Source: Brevibacillus sp. JNUCC-41 | Lineage (GTDB): Bacteria; Bacillota; Bacilli; Bacillales; DSM-1321 | Assembly (NCBI RefSeq): GCF_014844095.1 | Contig: NZ_CP062163.1 | Coordinates: 434,001-498,000, forward strand | DNA: 64,000 bases | Direction of reading: 5' to 3' | Shown here: positions 51,253 through 60,173 of the stretch, piece after piece | Position numbering within the stretch: position 1 is the first letter of the stretch | How the letters are laid out: each line of letters opens with the position of its first letter | The notes under the pieces: model-generated | The model's input: the letters and a program-made list of their open reading frames with translations, nothing else | What the model was told of the DNA's origin: nothing | The model's database searches: none | Program-made: the position numbers and the translations under genes

Positions 51253-52431
51253 TTATGTTAGGTTTTCATATATGACGGTAAGCCCCATTCCTCCGGCCAT
51301 ACATAGCGTCACCATTCCATACTTTGTTTTGGTACGTAACATTTCATTCATTAGACTTACAGTTAGCTTAGCACCAGTTGCTCCAACTGGATGCCCCAAC
51401 GCAATAGCTCCACCATTAACATTTACTTTTGAATAGTCTAACCCTAGTTCTTTAATAACAGCTAATGCCTGTGCAGCAAAGGCTTCATTAAGCTCAATCA
51501 AACCAATATCATCTAAAGTTAACCCGGCCAATTCCAGTGCTTTTTTTGTTGCTGGAACAGGTCCAATCCCCATAATGCCTGGTTCAACACCAGCACTGGA
51601 AAATGCTTTCACTTTTAACAAAGGTTTAATACCTTTTTGTATAGCTTTCTTTTTTGACATCATTAAAACTGCTGCTGCTCCATCGTTCATAGGGCACGCA
51701 TTCCCAGCAGTGATTGACCCATCCGATTTAAAAACAGGTGGAAGATTGATTAATTTTTCTAGCTGAATATCCGAGCGTACAGACTCATCTGTCCTGAATG
51801 GGAAAGCTCCTTTCGTACCGGTGACCTGAATAGGGAGAATTTCATCTTTAAAATACTGATTTTCAATAGCCTGAACTGCCTTTTTATGGCTATCAAAGGC
51901 AAATTTATCTTGTTCCTCTCGGGAGATACCGTAAATTTGCGTTAAGCGTTCTGCCGTCATCCCCATATGTTCATTTTCCAATGAACAAATTAAACCATCA
52001 GTTAATAAGGCATCTTCCATTTCTACATTCCCAAACTTTGTCCCCCATCTGTTTTTAACTAAATATGGGACCTGACTCATATTCTCTACCCCACCTGCAA
52101 TTACCACCTCTTCTTGACCGGCCTTAATCGTTAAGGCCGCGTTAGTAATTGCTTTCAAACTTGAACCACATGCCTTGATTACTACATGACCTGGAACACT
52201 CGTTGGGAATCCAGCTAATTGCGATGATATTCTAGCTGAATTCAATCCTCCCCCATGTACATAACCATGTCCAAATATTACTTCATTTACATCCGCTTTG
52301 GTAAGAGTGGTCTTCCCCATTAAACCCTCCAATATTTGTCTTCCCATTTCAGTGGCGGAAACACTTTTAAGGGACTTTCCAAATGCACCTACTCCAGTAC
52401 GAACTCCTGATACGATGACGGCATCTTCCAT
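51253..52431 (-). CDS. acetyl-CoA C-acyltransferase (thiolase)
   Basis: 392 aa. Catalytic Cys88 in VVIKACGSS, ENMSQVPYL, EAFAAQALAV, the His of NGGAIALGHPVGATGA and the second Cys of TLCMAGGMG are all intact. Cleaves 3-ketoacyl-CoA with CoA, or condenses the reverse. Located between the deacylase and CoA-transferase genes; ATG at 52431 (after GAGGAGTGA) lies just beyond the end of the CoA-transferase B gene. Confidence 0.95.
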   Translation of the reverse strand: MEDAVIVSGVRTGVGAFGKSLKSVSATEMGRQILEGLMGKTTLTKADVNEVIFGHGYVHGGGLNSARISSQLAGFPTSVPGHVVIKACGSSLKAITNAALTIKAGQEEVVIAGGVENMSQVPYLVKNRWGTKFGNVEMEDALLTDGLICSLENEHMGMTAERLTQIYGISREEQDKFAFDSHKKAVQAIENQYFKDEILPIQVTGTKGAFPFRTDESVRSDIQLEKLINLPPVFKSDGSITAGNACPMNDGAAAVLMMSKKKAIQKGIKPLLKVKAFSSAGVEPGIMGIGPVPATKKALELAGLTLDDIGLIELNEAFAAQALAVIKELGLDYSKVNVNGGAIALGHPVGATGAKLTVSLMNEMLRTKTKYGMVTLCMAGGMGLTVIYENLT

Positions 52432-52436
52432 TTCAT

Positions 52437-53102
52437 TCACTCCTCAACTTTTCCTGTAGTTTTAAGTACTTTCAATTGTGCATCTGTATGTTTAATTACA
52501 TCTTCCACCGTGTAAGGCTCCATAACTTCTTTTAACTCTAATCCTTGTGGCGTTACCTCGATCACAGCCATTTCAGTGATGATCAAACTAACACAACCTT
52601 TGGCGGTAAGTGGTAGTGTACATTCCTTCAGTATTTTCGATTTACCTTGTTTGTTTGTATGGTTCATCAATACAATTACCTTTTTAGACTTTTGAGCCAA
52701 CTCCATCGCTCCACCCATACCAGGGACAAGTTTTCCAGGAACTATCCAATTTGCCAGGTCGCCTTCTTCGCTTACTTCAAGGGCTCCTAAAATGGTAACA
52801 TCTAAACGGCCTCGCCGGATCATGCCAAATGCAGTAGCACTGTCAAAAAAGGAGGCTCCTTGAACCACAGAACAGGGATAACCACCGGCATTACATAAAT
52901 TAGGATTAATATCACTCCTGTTTGGTGTCGGACCAGTTCCCAACACTCCATTTTCGGCATGGAATTGGACAGAAATATCCGATGGGATATAATCAGCAAT
53001 TAATGTAGGAATGCCTATTCCTAGATTAACAATCATTCCATTTTCTATTTCTTTGGCAGCACGTTTAGCGATACGATGGCGATCTTCTACTCCCAAACCC
53101 AT
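52437..53102 (-). CDS. CoA-transferase subunit B (YodR-like)
   Basis: 221 aa. Subunit B of family I CoA-transferases: IVNLGIGIPTLIADYIP, FHAENGVLGTGPTP (the Glu in AENG is the covalent catalytic residue), GALEVSEEGDLANWIVPGKLVPGMGGAMELA. Family members move CoA from acetyl-, acetoacetyl- or succinyl-CoA to a keto acid. ATG at 53102 follows AAGGAGTGA. Overlaps the end of the subunit A gene by 16 bp. Confidence 0.94.
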   Translation of the reverse strand: MGLGVEDRHRIAKRAAKEIENGMIVNLGIGIPTLIADYIPSDISVQFHAENGVLGTGPTPNRSDINPNLCNAGGYPCSVVQGASFFDSATAFGMIRRGRLDVTILGALEVSEEGDLANWIVPGKLVPGMGGAMELAQKSKKVIVLMNHTNKQGKSKILKECTLPLTAKGCVSLIITEMAVIEVTPQGLELKEVMEPYTVEDVIKHTDAQLKVLKTTGKVEE

Positions 53103-53785
53103 TTCCAATTCACTCCTTCACTCGGAATTACCATATCCACAAAGATTCCAGGGGTTATAATCGATTCTGGATCAAGTTCACCAACTTGAACAATCTCATC
53201 TGCTTCAACTATCGTAAAATCCCCCGCCATGGCAACTAAAGGGTTAAAATTACGTGCGCTTTTATCAAATACGAGATTTCCAAGATAATCAGCCTTTGAA
53301 GCATGAATTATAGATACATCAGCAGTTAATGCTGTTTCAATCAAATATTCCTGTCCATTTACAGTAATATGTGTCTTCCCTTCCTCAACAACCGTGGCTA
53401 ATCCCACATCGGATAAAATACCGCCTAATCCCATACCACCGGCTCGAATACGTTCAATCAACGTTCCTTGTGGAGAAAATGTTACGTCCATTTCCCCCTT
53501 GTTCATTAATTGACCGGCTATTGGGTTGGAGCCAATATGAGAAGTAATTAGTTTCTTCACTCTTCCTGAACTAATCAACCTCCCAACCCCAACGTCCGGG
53601 AAACCTGCGTCATTACCTATTAAACTTAAATGTTTACATCCTTTATTCAATATCCCTTCTACAATGGTAGGGGGAGTACCAATGCCACCAAATCCTCCGT
53701 ACATTAAGGAGCATCCGTCGGAAATTCTTTGAAGGGCAGCCTCTAAAGTACTTACCTTTCCTTGTTTAGACTTGGATAGTAGCAT
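53087..53785 (-). CDS. CoA-transferase subunit A (YodS-like)
   Basis: 232 aa. ALQRISDGCSLMYGGFGGIGTPPTIVEGIL, ITSHIGSNPIAGQLMNKGEMDVTFSPQGTLIERIRAGGMGLGG and the GDFTIVEADEIVQVGELDPESIITPGIFVD signature of subunit A. Pairs with the downstream subunit B. ATG at 53785 with GGAGGG inside the aminotransferase gene; the genes overlap by 20 bp. Confidence 0.94.
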   Translation of the reverse strand: MLLSKSKQGKVSTLEAALQRISDGCSLMYGGFGGIGTPPTIVEGILNKGCKHLSLIGNDAGFPDVGVGRLISSGRVKKLITSHIGSNPIAGQLMNKGEMDVTFSPQGTLIERIRAGGMGLGGILSDVGLATVVEEGKTHITVNGQEYLIETALTADVSIIHASKADYLGNLVFDKSARNFNPLVAMAGDFTIVEADEIVQVGELDPESIITPGIFVDMVIPSEGVNWKWVWE

Positions 53786-55133
53786 TGATCTTGCCCTCCA
53801 TGTTGAGTTCACATTGCACTTCAATAATTGCTTCTTCTAAAATATCTACTAAACTATCAATTTCATCTTTTGTAATAACCAAAGGTGGCGAAATGATAAT
53901 AGCATCCCCCATTCCATTAATGGCTCCTGACGCTGGGTAAACAAGTAAACCTTTTTCAAAGGCTTGTTTAATTACCCTATTTGTTACATTTAATTCAGGT
54001 GGATACGGGTTTTTCTTTTCACGGTCGGCTACAAACTCCATTCCAATTAAAAGGCCCTTTCCCCTTACGTCCCCAATCATTTCGCAAGACTTTAAAAGCG
54101 CTTTCAATTTACTCATAAGATATATCCCTTGTTCTTCTGCCTTTTCTACCAATTGATGTTCCTCAACGTATTTAATAACCTTTAGTGCAACTGCTGCAGA
54201 TTGAGGATTGGCACTATAAGTATGGCCTCCTATAATGGACTTAGATCCATTTAATATAGGTTCCATGACTTTATCACTGACTAGAGTAGCTGCCATTGGG
54301 GTATACCCTGAACTCATTCCCTTTCCTAGAGTAATAAGGTCTGGAGTAACATTCCAATGTTCTATTGCAAACATCTTCCCAGTACGGCCAATTCCGGTCA
54401 TTACCTCATCTGCAATAAATAGGACGTTACAACGCTCACAAATCTCCTGGATTTTTTGATAGTAATTAGCTGGTGGAGTGATGGCCCCCCCAGATGCACC
54501 TATAATTGGCTCGGCAATAAATGCAGCAACACGTTCTTCCCCAATACGACTAATCTCCATTTCAAGTTCTTGAGCACAAAGAAGACCAAATTCTTCTTCA
54601 GTTAAATGATCAGGTCGACGATAAGTGTAAGGGGCAGATACTGAAGGATAATCAGCTAACATCGCTGCAAACCTCTGTCTTCTTAATATATGTCCTGACA
54701 TGGATAATGCTCCCATTGTAATGCCATGATAACTAGTCCACCTAGATATAATGCGATCCTTTTGCGGTTGCCCTTTTTCTTGCCAATATTGTATAGCAAT
54801 CTTCATCGCTGTCTCGGTCGCTTCTGAACCACTATTTACAAAGAATGACCAATTAAGATCTCCAGGAGCCAATTGACTCAATTTTTCTGCTAGTTTTTCA
54901 GCCGGTTCATTGGTAAATTGTGATCTATAAGAAAATGAAATTTTTTCTGCCTGTGCAAGGGTTTCTTTAATAATCTCCTGTACACCGTGTCCAATACTTA
55001 CCGTTACAGCTCCAGACGACCCATCAATATATTTCTTACCGCCCTGATCATATATATATATGCCTTTTGCAGATGCAGCTATTGGATATTGCTGTCCTAA
55101 TACCGGTTTAATTAAATAATCTCGTTCCTTCAT
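53766..55133 (-). CDS. class III PLP aminotransferase (YodT-like)
   Basis: 455 aa. PLP Lys at about residue 270 in LITLGKGMSSGYTPMAA, Asp in IADEVMTGIGRTGKM, VNSGSEATETAMKIA, SRWTSYHGITMGALSMSG. Omega- or beta-amino acid:pyruvate/2-oxoglutarate transaminases have this fold; the closest context match is B. subtilis YodT. Likely gives a beta-keto acid from a beta-amino acid, feeding the CoA-transferase. First gene of the leftward operon, divergent from the PucR-type gene. Confidence 0.94.
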   Translation of the reverse strand: MKERDYLIKPVLGQQYPIAASAKGIYIYDQGGKKYIDGSSGAVTVSIGHGVQEIIKETLAQAEKISFSYRSQFTNEPAEKLAEKLSQLAPGDLNWSFFVNSGSEATETAMKIAIQYWQEKGQPQKDRIISRWTSYHGITMGALSMSGHILRRQRFAAMLADYPSVSAPYTYRRPDHLTEEEFGLLCAQELEMEISRIGEERVAAFIAEPIIGASGGAITPPANYYQKIQEICERCNVLFIADEVMTGIGRTGKMFAIEHWNVTPDLITLGKGMSSGYTPMAATLVSDKVMEPILNGSKSIIGGHTYSANPQSAAVALKVIKYVEEHQLVEKAEEQGIYLMSKLKALLKSCEMIGDVRGKGLLIGMEFVADREKKNPYPPELNVTNRVIKQAFEKGLLVYPASGAINGMGDAIIISPPLVITKDEIDSLVDILEEAIIEVQCELNMEGKINATIQV

Positions 55134-55228
55134 CCATTACATCTCCCTCGGAATTATAAGAGTATATTAAAACTTTATTAAAATTTCTGACAAATAACAA
55201 TTTGACAAACGTATGAAAAAATAGATGT

Positions 55229-55253
55229 TCCATTATACACCGCGTATAATGGA
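55229..55253. promoter_or_regulatory. perfect palindrome between aminotransferase and PucR genes
   Basis: TCCATTATAC-ACCGC-GTATAATGGA, two 10-bp arms with a 5-nt spacer, in the 160-bp divergent gap. The arms carry TATAAT-like sequence, so a bound factor would sit on promoter DNA. A likely operator of the PucR-type regulator. Confidence 0.65.
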
Positions 55254-55292
55254 TGATAGGATAAACGAAGTTAAATCACTAGGGGGCTATCT

Positions 55293-56852
55293 ATGGCTAT
55301 TCGGATTTCTGAAGCTTTGCAACTGCCTATCATGAAACAAACAAAATTAAAGGCTGGCAAAAAGGGGTTACAAAATTGGATCAAATGGGTAACTATTGTG
55401 GAGGTAATTGAAGATATCTATCGTTTACAGGATGGAGAGTTTTTGATCACAACAGGATTCGGATTAGGAGAAAATACGAAGAAACGTAAGGAATTCGAAA
55501 AGCTTTTATCCATCGGAAAACTTTCTGGAATAGCTATATATACAGGATTTTATTTAAAGGAAATTCCAAAATCATTTATTACCATCGCAGATGAATATGC
55601 CTTACCTTTAATTGAAATTCCAGCAAACATAAACTTTTCTATGATTACAAAAGAACTACTGGTACAAATTGTTAACAAACAAAGCCAAACATTTGAATAT
55701 TCACTACGAATCCATCAGGATTTTACACGGCTTGTATTAGAACAACACGGATTTGACCCCATTACAAAAACCCTTCATGAAATAATTGATGCAAGTGTAA
55801 TCCTTATAGCAAAAGATGAAATAATAAGTTCCTACATAAAACATGACTTCATTGATATTAACAATTTAAAAAATCTATATGAAAAACAAATGGATAACTA
55901 CAAAATTAATAGTCAACCTATTATAGCCAATAAAAATACCTATGGAAGTCTACTCATTATAAAGGAAAAAAGGTTATCGGATGAATTGGATTCAATTGCA
56001 ATTGAGCATGCCACTACTGTATTTGCGATTGAATTTTTGCGGAGGAAAGCAGTAGAGGAAACACAATTGAGGTTAACTAGTGACTTCTTGGAAGAAGTAT
56101 TAAATCCTATAATCCCAAATAATAAAGATATGATCGAGAGAGGACGTAAACTGGGAGTAGACCTTACAAATCCACAAAGTATCATATACATTTATTTTCC
56201 ATTATTGAAAGAGGAGAAAATAAAGGAAAAATACAATGAGTTAACCGAAATTATTCAATACACCATGGGAAAGTCAAAAATCCCCTTCCTCATGAGGACA
56301 AAATCCGATAGTGTCATTATTTTGGCGGAAGTAAAACCTGGATTAAATATTTTAGAGTTAGCTGAGAACCTCTTAAATAATTGGAATTCGACATTATCAA
56401 ATGAACAAATAGCTATAGGTATTGGTAAAACAACTGCCGACGTTTATCAATTACACAAAAGTGCTGCTGAATCTGAGCAAGCAGCACGATTTTCCCAAAT
56501 TCTATTTAAACCAAAATCCATAGTCCATTATAACGATTTTGGCGTATATCAATTACTCATTGAAATGAAAGAATCAGGGGTAGATTTAGAAGAGTTTTAC
56601 CAAAAATACATTGGAAATCTACTTGATTCAAAAGGTATAGACCTCATTACTACACTTGAAGCTTATCTTTTTTTCAATCAAAGTATTAAAGAAACAGCAA
56701 GCGAGCTATATATTCATCGCCATACACTGAAATACAGGTTAGAACAGATACAGAGAAAAACTGGATTAGACCTAAACAATTATGATAATGGCATAAAGTT
56801 ATACTTAGCTATTTTGGCATATAAGTTATTAAAATACCTTCAAATTAAGTAA
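55293..56852 (+). CDS. PucR/CdaR-type transcriptional regulator
   Basis: 519 aa. N-terminal PucR sensor domain (about 1-125: LQDGEFLITTGFGLG, GIAIYTGFYLKEIPKSFITIADEYALPLIEIP), a central GGDEF-like domain with SEQAARFSQ near its end, and a C-terminal helix-turn-helix (SIKETASELYIHRHTLKYRLEQIQRKTGLDL). PucR-type proteins control catabolism of purines, GABA, D-serine or other amino compounds, usually with the divergent genes as targets. GGGGG ribosome site before the ATG. Confidence 0.94.
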   Translation: MAIRISEALQLPIMKQTKLKAGKKGLQNWIKWVTIVEVIEDIYRLQDGEFLITTGFGLGENTKKRKEFEKLLSIGKLSGIAIYTGFYLKEIPKSFITIADEYALPLIEIPANINFSMITKELLVQIVNKQSQTFEYSLRIHQDFTRLVLEQHGFDPITKTLHEIIDASVILIAKDEIISSYIKHDFIDINNLKNLYEKQMDNYKINSQPIIANKNTYGSLLIIKEKRLSDELDSIAIEHATTVFAIEFLRRKAVEETQLRLTSDFLEEVLNPIIPNNKDMIERGRKLGVDLTNPQSIIYIYFPLLKEEKIKEKYNELTEIIQYTMGKSKIPFLMRTKSDSVIILAEVKPGLNILELAENLLNNWNSTLSNEQIAIGIGKTTADVYQLHKSAAESEQAARFSQILFKPKSIVHYNDFGVYQLLIEMKESGVDLEEFYQKYIGNLLDSKGIDLITTLEAYLFFNQSIKETASELYIHRHTLKYRLEQIQRKTGLDLNNYDNGIKLYLAILAYKLLKYLQIK

Positions 56853-57277
56853 GGTGAAACGGATTTAACAACCTTTCACCTTCTTGGGGAATATACATTT
56901 GATTCAAATAGTTTACCTATTAACTCACTAAAACCCTTCTATAATTGTCTGCAAATCAAAAAGTAATTCTTATGTACACACTCACCGTTTTTAAAAATGG
57001 GAGTGATCGGTTGCCGGAAATGAATGGATTGATGCTTAGCATCCAGCCTCTTTTGGCCTGATCCAGCCCTTTAAAAAAACGGTAAGGATCTTAAAGCCCA
57101 TAAAGAGTATGATGTTCCAAGCTGTCAGCGATAGCCACTCCAGGCACTCGCTTTCCGCGGGCGATCCGGGAGCCTTCTCGGCGCCTTACGTTCCAATCAA
57201 CATTGTTTTGAAGTTTTAGGTAATGCCCCTTTTGACTACAAATTCAAACCGATAGCCATTGGCTATCGGTTGATCTT
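56853..57277. other. intergenic region with a deleted MITE-core relic
   Basis: 57136-57213 holds CACTCGCTTTCCGCGGGCGA and GGAGCCTTCTCGGCGCC plus CGTTCCAATCAAC, i.e. both ends of the A2-type core with the middle removed. No gene seen. A short AT-palindrome (GATAGCCATTGGCTATCGGT) just before the DUF975 stop may be its terminator. Confidence 0.6.
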
Positions 57278-57958
57278 TTATCCCTCTATTTGTTGATCGT
57301 CGTCAATATCTCCTTGAGGCACGATTAATTCGTTATAGAATGCAGCCATTGTTGTTCCTGCATAAGGAATCAACCATAGTAAACCAATTCCCACCGTGAA
57401 CATGCAAAGGATGCCCCACCCGATGAAGCTTAGGTGCATAAGGAAATACTTCCATTTCAAGCCCTTCATTCTTTTTCTGCTCTCTGTAATGGCTTCAAGC
57501 ACCGTGTATTCAGGATGATCCTTCAATAAGAAAAACTGCTGCGAATAGGCGATAGCTTTGATGATACCTGGAATGATTAATAATAATGACCATAAAAAAA
57601 TGAAAATTGCTTGTAAGATGGATGCCCCAATAAGCTTGAAAGAAGTTTTTCCATCTTTATAGATGGCGAATACTTCTGGAATATCAGGGTTTCCTTCCCT
57701 AACCAAATTCAGGTAGAACCAAGTGGTCGAAATGGTAAGCGGGATTAGGGCAATGGAAAAGACCATGCTGAAGATATCCGTCCATAATGGTGTTTCTTCC
57801 TGCATGAACCATTGTGAAAACCCACCGCTTCCGATCACTTCGACAATTAAAGGTAAAATGAGGTTGATCAAGAACAAGAGCAACATAAGCGAAATAGTTA
57901 CTCCCCATTTACCTCCCAACGATTGAAGGGCTTTCCTCTTTAATTCTGAGATTCTCAT
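57278..57958 (-). CDS. DUF975 membrane protein
   Basis: 226 aa, about six membrane helices. RISELKRKALQSLGGKWGVTISLMLLLFLINL at the N-terminus, LIGASILQAIFIFLWSLLLIIPGIIKAIAYSQQFFLLKDHPEYTVLEAITESRKRMKGLKWKYF and GIGLLWLIPYAGTTMAAFYNEL are the DUF975 pattern. Function unknown. Single gene. Confidence 0.9.
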   Translation of the reverse strand: MRISELKRKALQSLGGKWGVTISLMLLLFLINLILPLIVEVIGSGGFSQWFMQEETPLWTDIFSMVFSIALIPLTISTTWFYLNLVREGNPDIPEVFAIYKDGKTSFKLIGASILQAIFIFLWSLLLIIPGIIKAIAYSQQFFLLKDHPEYTVLEAITESRKRMKGLKWKYFLMHLSFIGWGILCMFTVGIGLLWLIPYAGTTMAAFYNELIVPQGDIDDDQQIEG

Positions 57959-58258
57959 ACTCTGTTTTAACTCCCCTTTTTTAAATGGCGGAATTCCGAA
58001 TGTTCCATTTTATTGTAAATAAGGATAGATTAGGAAAAACCGCTATTTATTTGATGTTTAAATCTCCTGTTGTATTTTAACATAATATTTCTGGTCGTGG
58101 GCTTAAATTCCTAGAAAGCACACATAGATAGAGTCAAACGGTTGAACCGATTTCGGGCAGCCATGATCAACTCCTTTCATACCCTTGGTCTACTGGCTTG
58201 TTTGTTCCATAACAGTTTATGAAGGGGAATAAGGCATTATGCGCTTCTAAATTAAAAT

Positions 58259-58306
58259 ACCTTCGCGAAACCATACCCTGTTAAGAGGGTATGGTTTCGC
58301 GAAGGT
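58259..58306. repeat. long perfect hairpin, 21-bp stem
   Basis: ACCTTCGCGAAACCATACCC-T and its exact complement around a 6-nt loop GTTAAG. The stem contains the internal palindrome TTCGCGAA. No T tract follows on the plus strand. It lies in a gene-free region 57.96-58.59 kb. Confidence 0.8.
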
Positions 58307-58530
58307 GCTTGTATTTATATTGGTAAAACGTCCTTTCGTTAATCTAGTTCTTTTTTCCTTCTCCAGATAGGCCGGGCCGCTCATTTAATTCTATCCTAAG
58401 ATTTTTCGAACAGCATGGATAAAAACGTTAACGCCGAATGTCCAATCATTCTGATATTTTACCATGAAACAGGGCGTTTTTTCTTTTCAAACTTTTTCCT
58501 GGCTTTATGATTACCATTTAAATGATCACA

Positions 58531-58587
58531 ACAAAAAAGAGCATCCCAAAGCAGAAATCGCTTCCGCCTTTGGAACACCCTCTTTTC
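58531..58587 (-). terminator. probable terminator of the roc operon
   Basis: AAGAGGGTGTTCCAAAG pairs imperfectly with CTTTGGGATGCTCTT, with T6 after it on the minus strand, seven bases past the last gene. Confidence 0.65.
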
Positions 58588-58593
58588 CTATGA

Positions 58594-58848
58594 TCAATCA
58601 GAGCCAGTTATAACAAAATCGTCTTGGAGCAAAGCTAAAGGAAGCTTTCTATTAATAGGATCCCCTGCCGAAACATTAATTTCAGTAATGTGACCACTGG
58701 CACCTATTGAAACATCAATCAATTTCCCATCCTCCGTTTTCACTAAAAAGAGCCTCTCCCATTCATAAACATAGGAATTCTTTTGAACGTAAACTTGTTC
58801 GACGGTCCCATCCTGAGCACACTCGATGGTATGAATCGGTTTTAACAC
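58594..58848 (-). CDS. small barrel-sandwich (biotin/lipoyl-like) protein at the end of the roc operon
   Basis: 84 aa. Sequence pattern of a BCCP-like barrel-sandwich hybrid: AQDGTVEQVYVQKNSYVYEWERLFLVKTEDG and GASGHITEINVSAGDPI, with paired Gly turns, but no MKM biotinylation motif and no lipoyl Lys context, so it is probably unmodified. GGAGGAGTG before the GTG start. 37 bp after rocG and same strand, so very likely co-transcribed with it. Function unknown. Confidence 0.72.
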   Translation of the reverse strand: MLKPIHTIECAQDGTVEQVYVQKNSYVYEWERLFLVKTEDGKLIDVSIGASGHITEINVSAGDPINRKLPLALLQDDFVITGSD

Positions 58849-58885
58849 GGAATCACTCCTCCACTCTCCATTATTTGACTAAAGC

Positions 58886-60151
58886 TTATACCCAGCCACG
58901 GAATATGGAGGCTTCTGCCATTTTTCTGACACCCACCATATACGCTGCCAGCCTCATATCCACTTTTCTTGTCCCGGACATTTCATATACTTGATTAAAT
59001 GAATTGACCAATAACTCTTTTAATTTGGTTTGGACTTCAGCATCTTCCCAATAATAACCTTGATTATTTTGAACCCATTCAAAGTAAGAAACTGTCACAC
59101 CGCCTGAACTTGCCAATACATCAGGTACGAGAAGCACATTGCGTTCCGTCAAGATCTTGGTTGCCTCCAAAGTGGTAGGTCCATTCGCTGCCTCCACGAC
59201 AATTTGGGCTTTGATAAGATGTGCATTTTCTTTGGTGATTTGATTGGAAATGGCAGCAGGCACTAAAATATCACAATCTTGTTCCAGAAGTTCCTGATTG
59301 GTGATTGTATTATCGAATAGTGTCGTTACCGTTCCAAAGCTATCCCTTTTATCAAGTAAGTAATCGATATCCAGACCATCCTGGTTATAAATGGCACCAT
59401 ATGCGTCCGATATGCCAATCACTTTCGCACCTGCATCATGCATGAATTTGGCCAAAAAGCTTCCTGCATTCCCAAATCCTTGGACGATGATGCGTGCACC
59501 TTTCAGTTCTATGCCCTTACGCTTTGCCGCTTCCTCGATACAGATTGTGACACCTTGTGCAGTCGCCTTTTCCCTACCGTGTGAACCGCCCAGTACCAGT
59601 GGCTTACCTGTAATGAAACCAGGAGAATCGTGTTCTCTTATTCTACTGTACTCGTCCATCATCCATGCCATGATTTGTGAATTCGTATAAACATCCGGGG
59701 CCGGAATATCTTTTGTCGGCCCCACTATTTGGCTGATCGCCCGAACGTATCCGCGGCTAAGCCTTTCCAATTCACCGATGGACATTTGGCGCGGATCACA
59801 GATGATGCCACCTTTTCCTCCGCCATATGGCAGATTAACGATTCCGCATTTCAAACTCATCCACATTGAAAGTGCCTTGACTTCTTCCTCATCGACTTCG
59901 GGATGAAAACGGATTCCGCCTTTCGTCGGACCGACAGCATCGTTGTGCTGGGCACGGTATCCAGTGAAAATCTTCGTCGTATTGTCATCCATCTTAATCG
60001 GAATCCGGACGGTCAGCATCCGGAGAGGTTCCTTCAAAAGCTCGAACACTTCTTCAGAATAGCCAAGCTTATCAAGCGCCTCCTTGATTACGACCTGTGT
60101 TGAATCAAGCAAGCTGGCAGTTTCTTTTTCTTCTTTGACAGTTGTACTCAA
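58886..60151 (-). CDS. rocG: NAD-type glutamate dehydrogenase RocG/GudB
   Basis: 421 aa. PYGGGKGGIICDP holds the catalytic Lys, GFGNAGSFLAKFMHDAGAKVIGISDA is the dinucleotide fold, and SSGGVTVSYFEWVQN is conserved. Converts glutamate to 2-oxoglutarate and ammonia, the last step of arginine/proline catabolism. TTG at 60151 after GAGGTGA. 22 bp from rocD, so part of the rocA operon here. I see no duplicated residues of the kind that inactivate gudB. Confidence 0.95.
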   Translation of the reverse strand: MSTTVKEEKETASLLDSTQVVIKEALDKLGYSEEVFELLKEPLRMLTVRIPIKMDDNTTKIFTGYRAQHNDAVGPTKGGIRFHPEVDEEEVKALSMWMSLKCGIVNLPYGGGKGGIICDPRQMSIGELERLSRGYVRAISQIVGPTKDIPAPDVYTNSQIMAWMMDEYSRIREHDSPGFITGKPLVLGGSHGREKATAQGVTICIEEAAKRKGIELKGARIIVQGFGNAGSFLAKFMHDAGAKVIGISDAYGAIYNQDGLDIDYLLDKRDSFGTVTTLFDNTITNQELLEQDCDILVPAAISNQITKENAHLIKAQIVVEAANGPTTLEATKILTERNVLLVPDVLASSGGVTVSYFEWVQNNQGYYWEDAEVQTKLKELLVNSFNQVYEMSGTRKVDMRLAAYMVGVRKMAEASIFRGWV

Positions 60152-60173
60152 TGGAATTCACCTCATAGGTATA

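Noticed and set aside
54235..54459. Plus-strand frame opposite the aminotransferase
   Set aside because: Shadow frame inside a well-supported gene with no start signal.
58259..58306. Rho-independent terminator
   Set aside because: No gene ends close by and no proper T tract follows on the plus strand; kept only as an unexplained hairpin.
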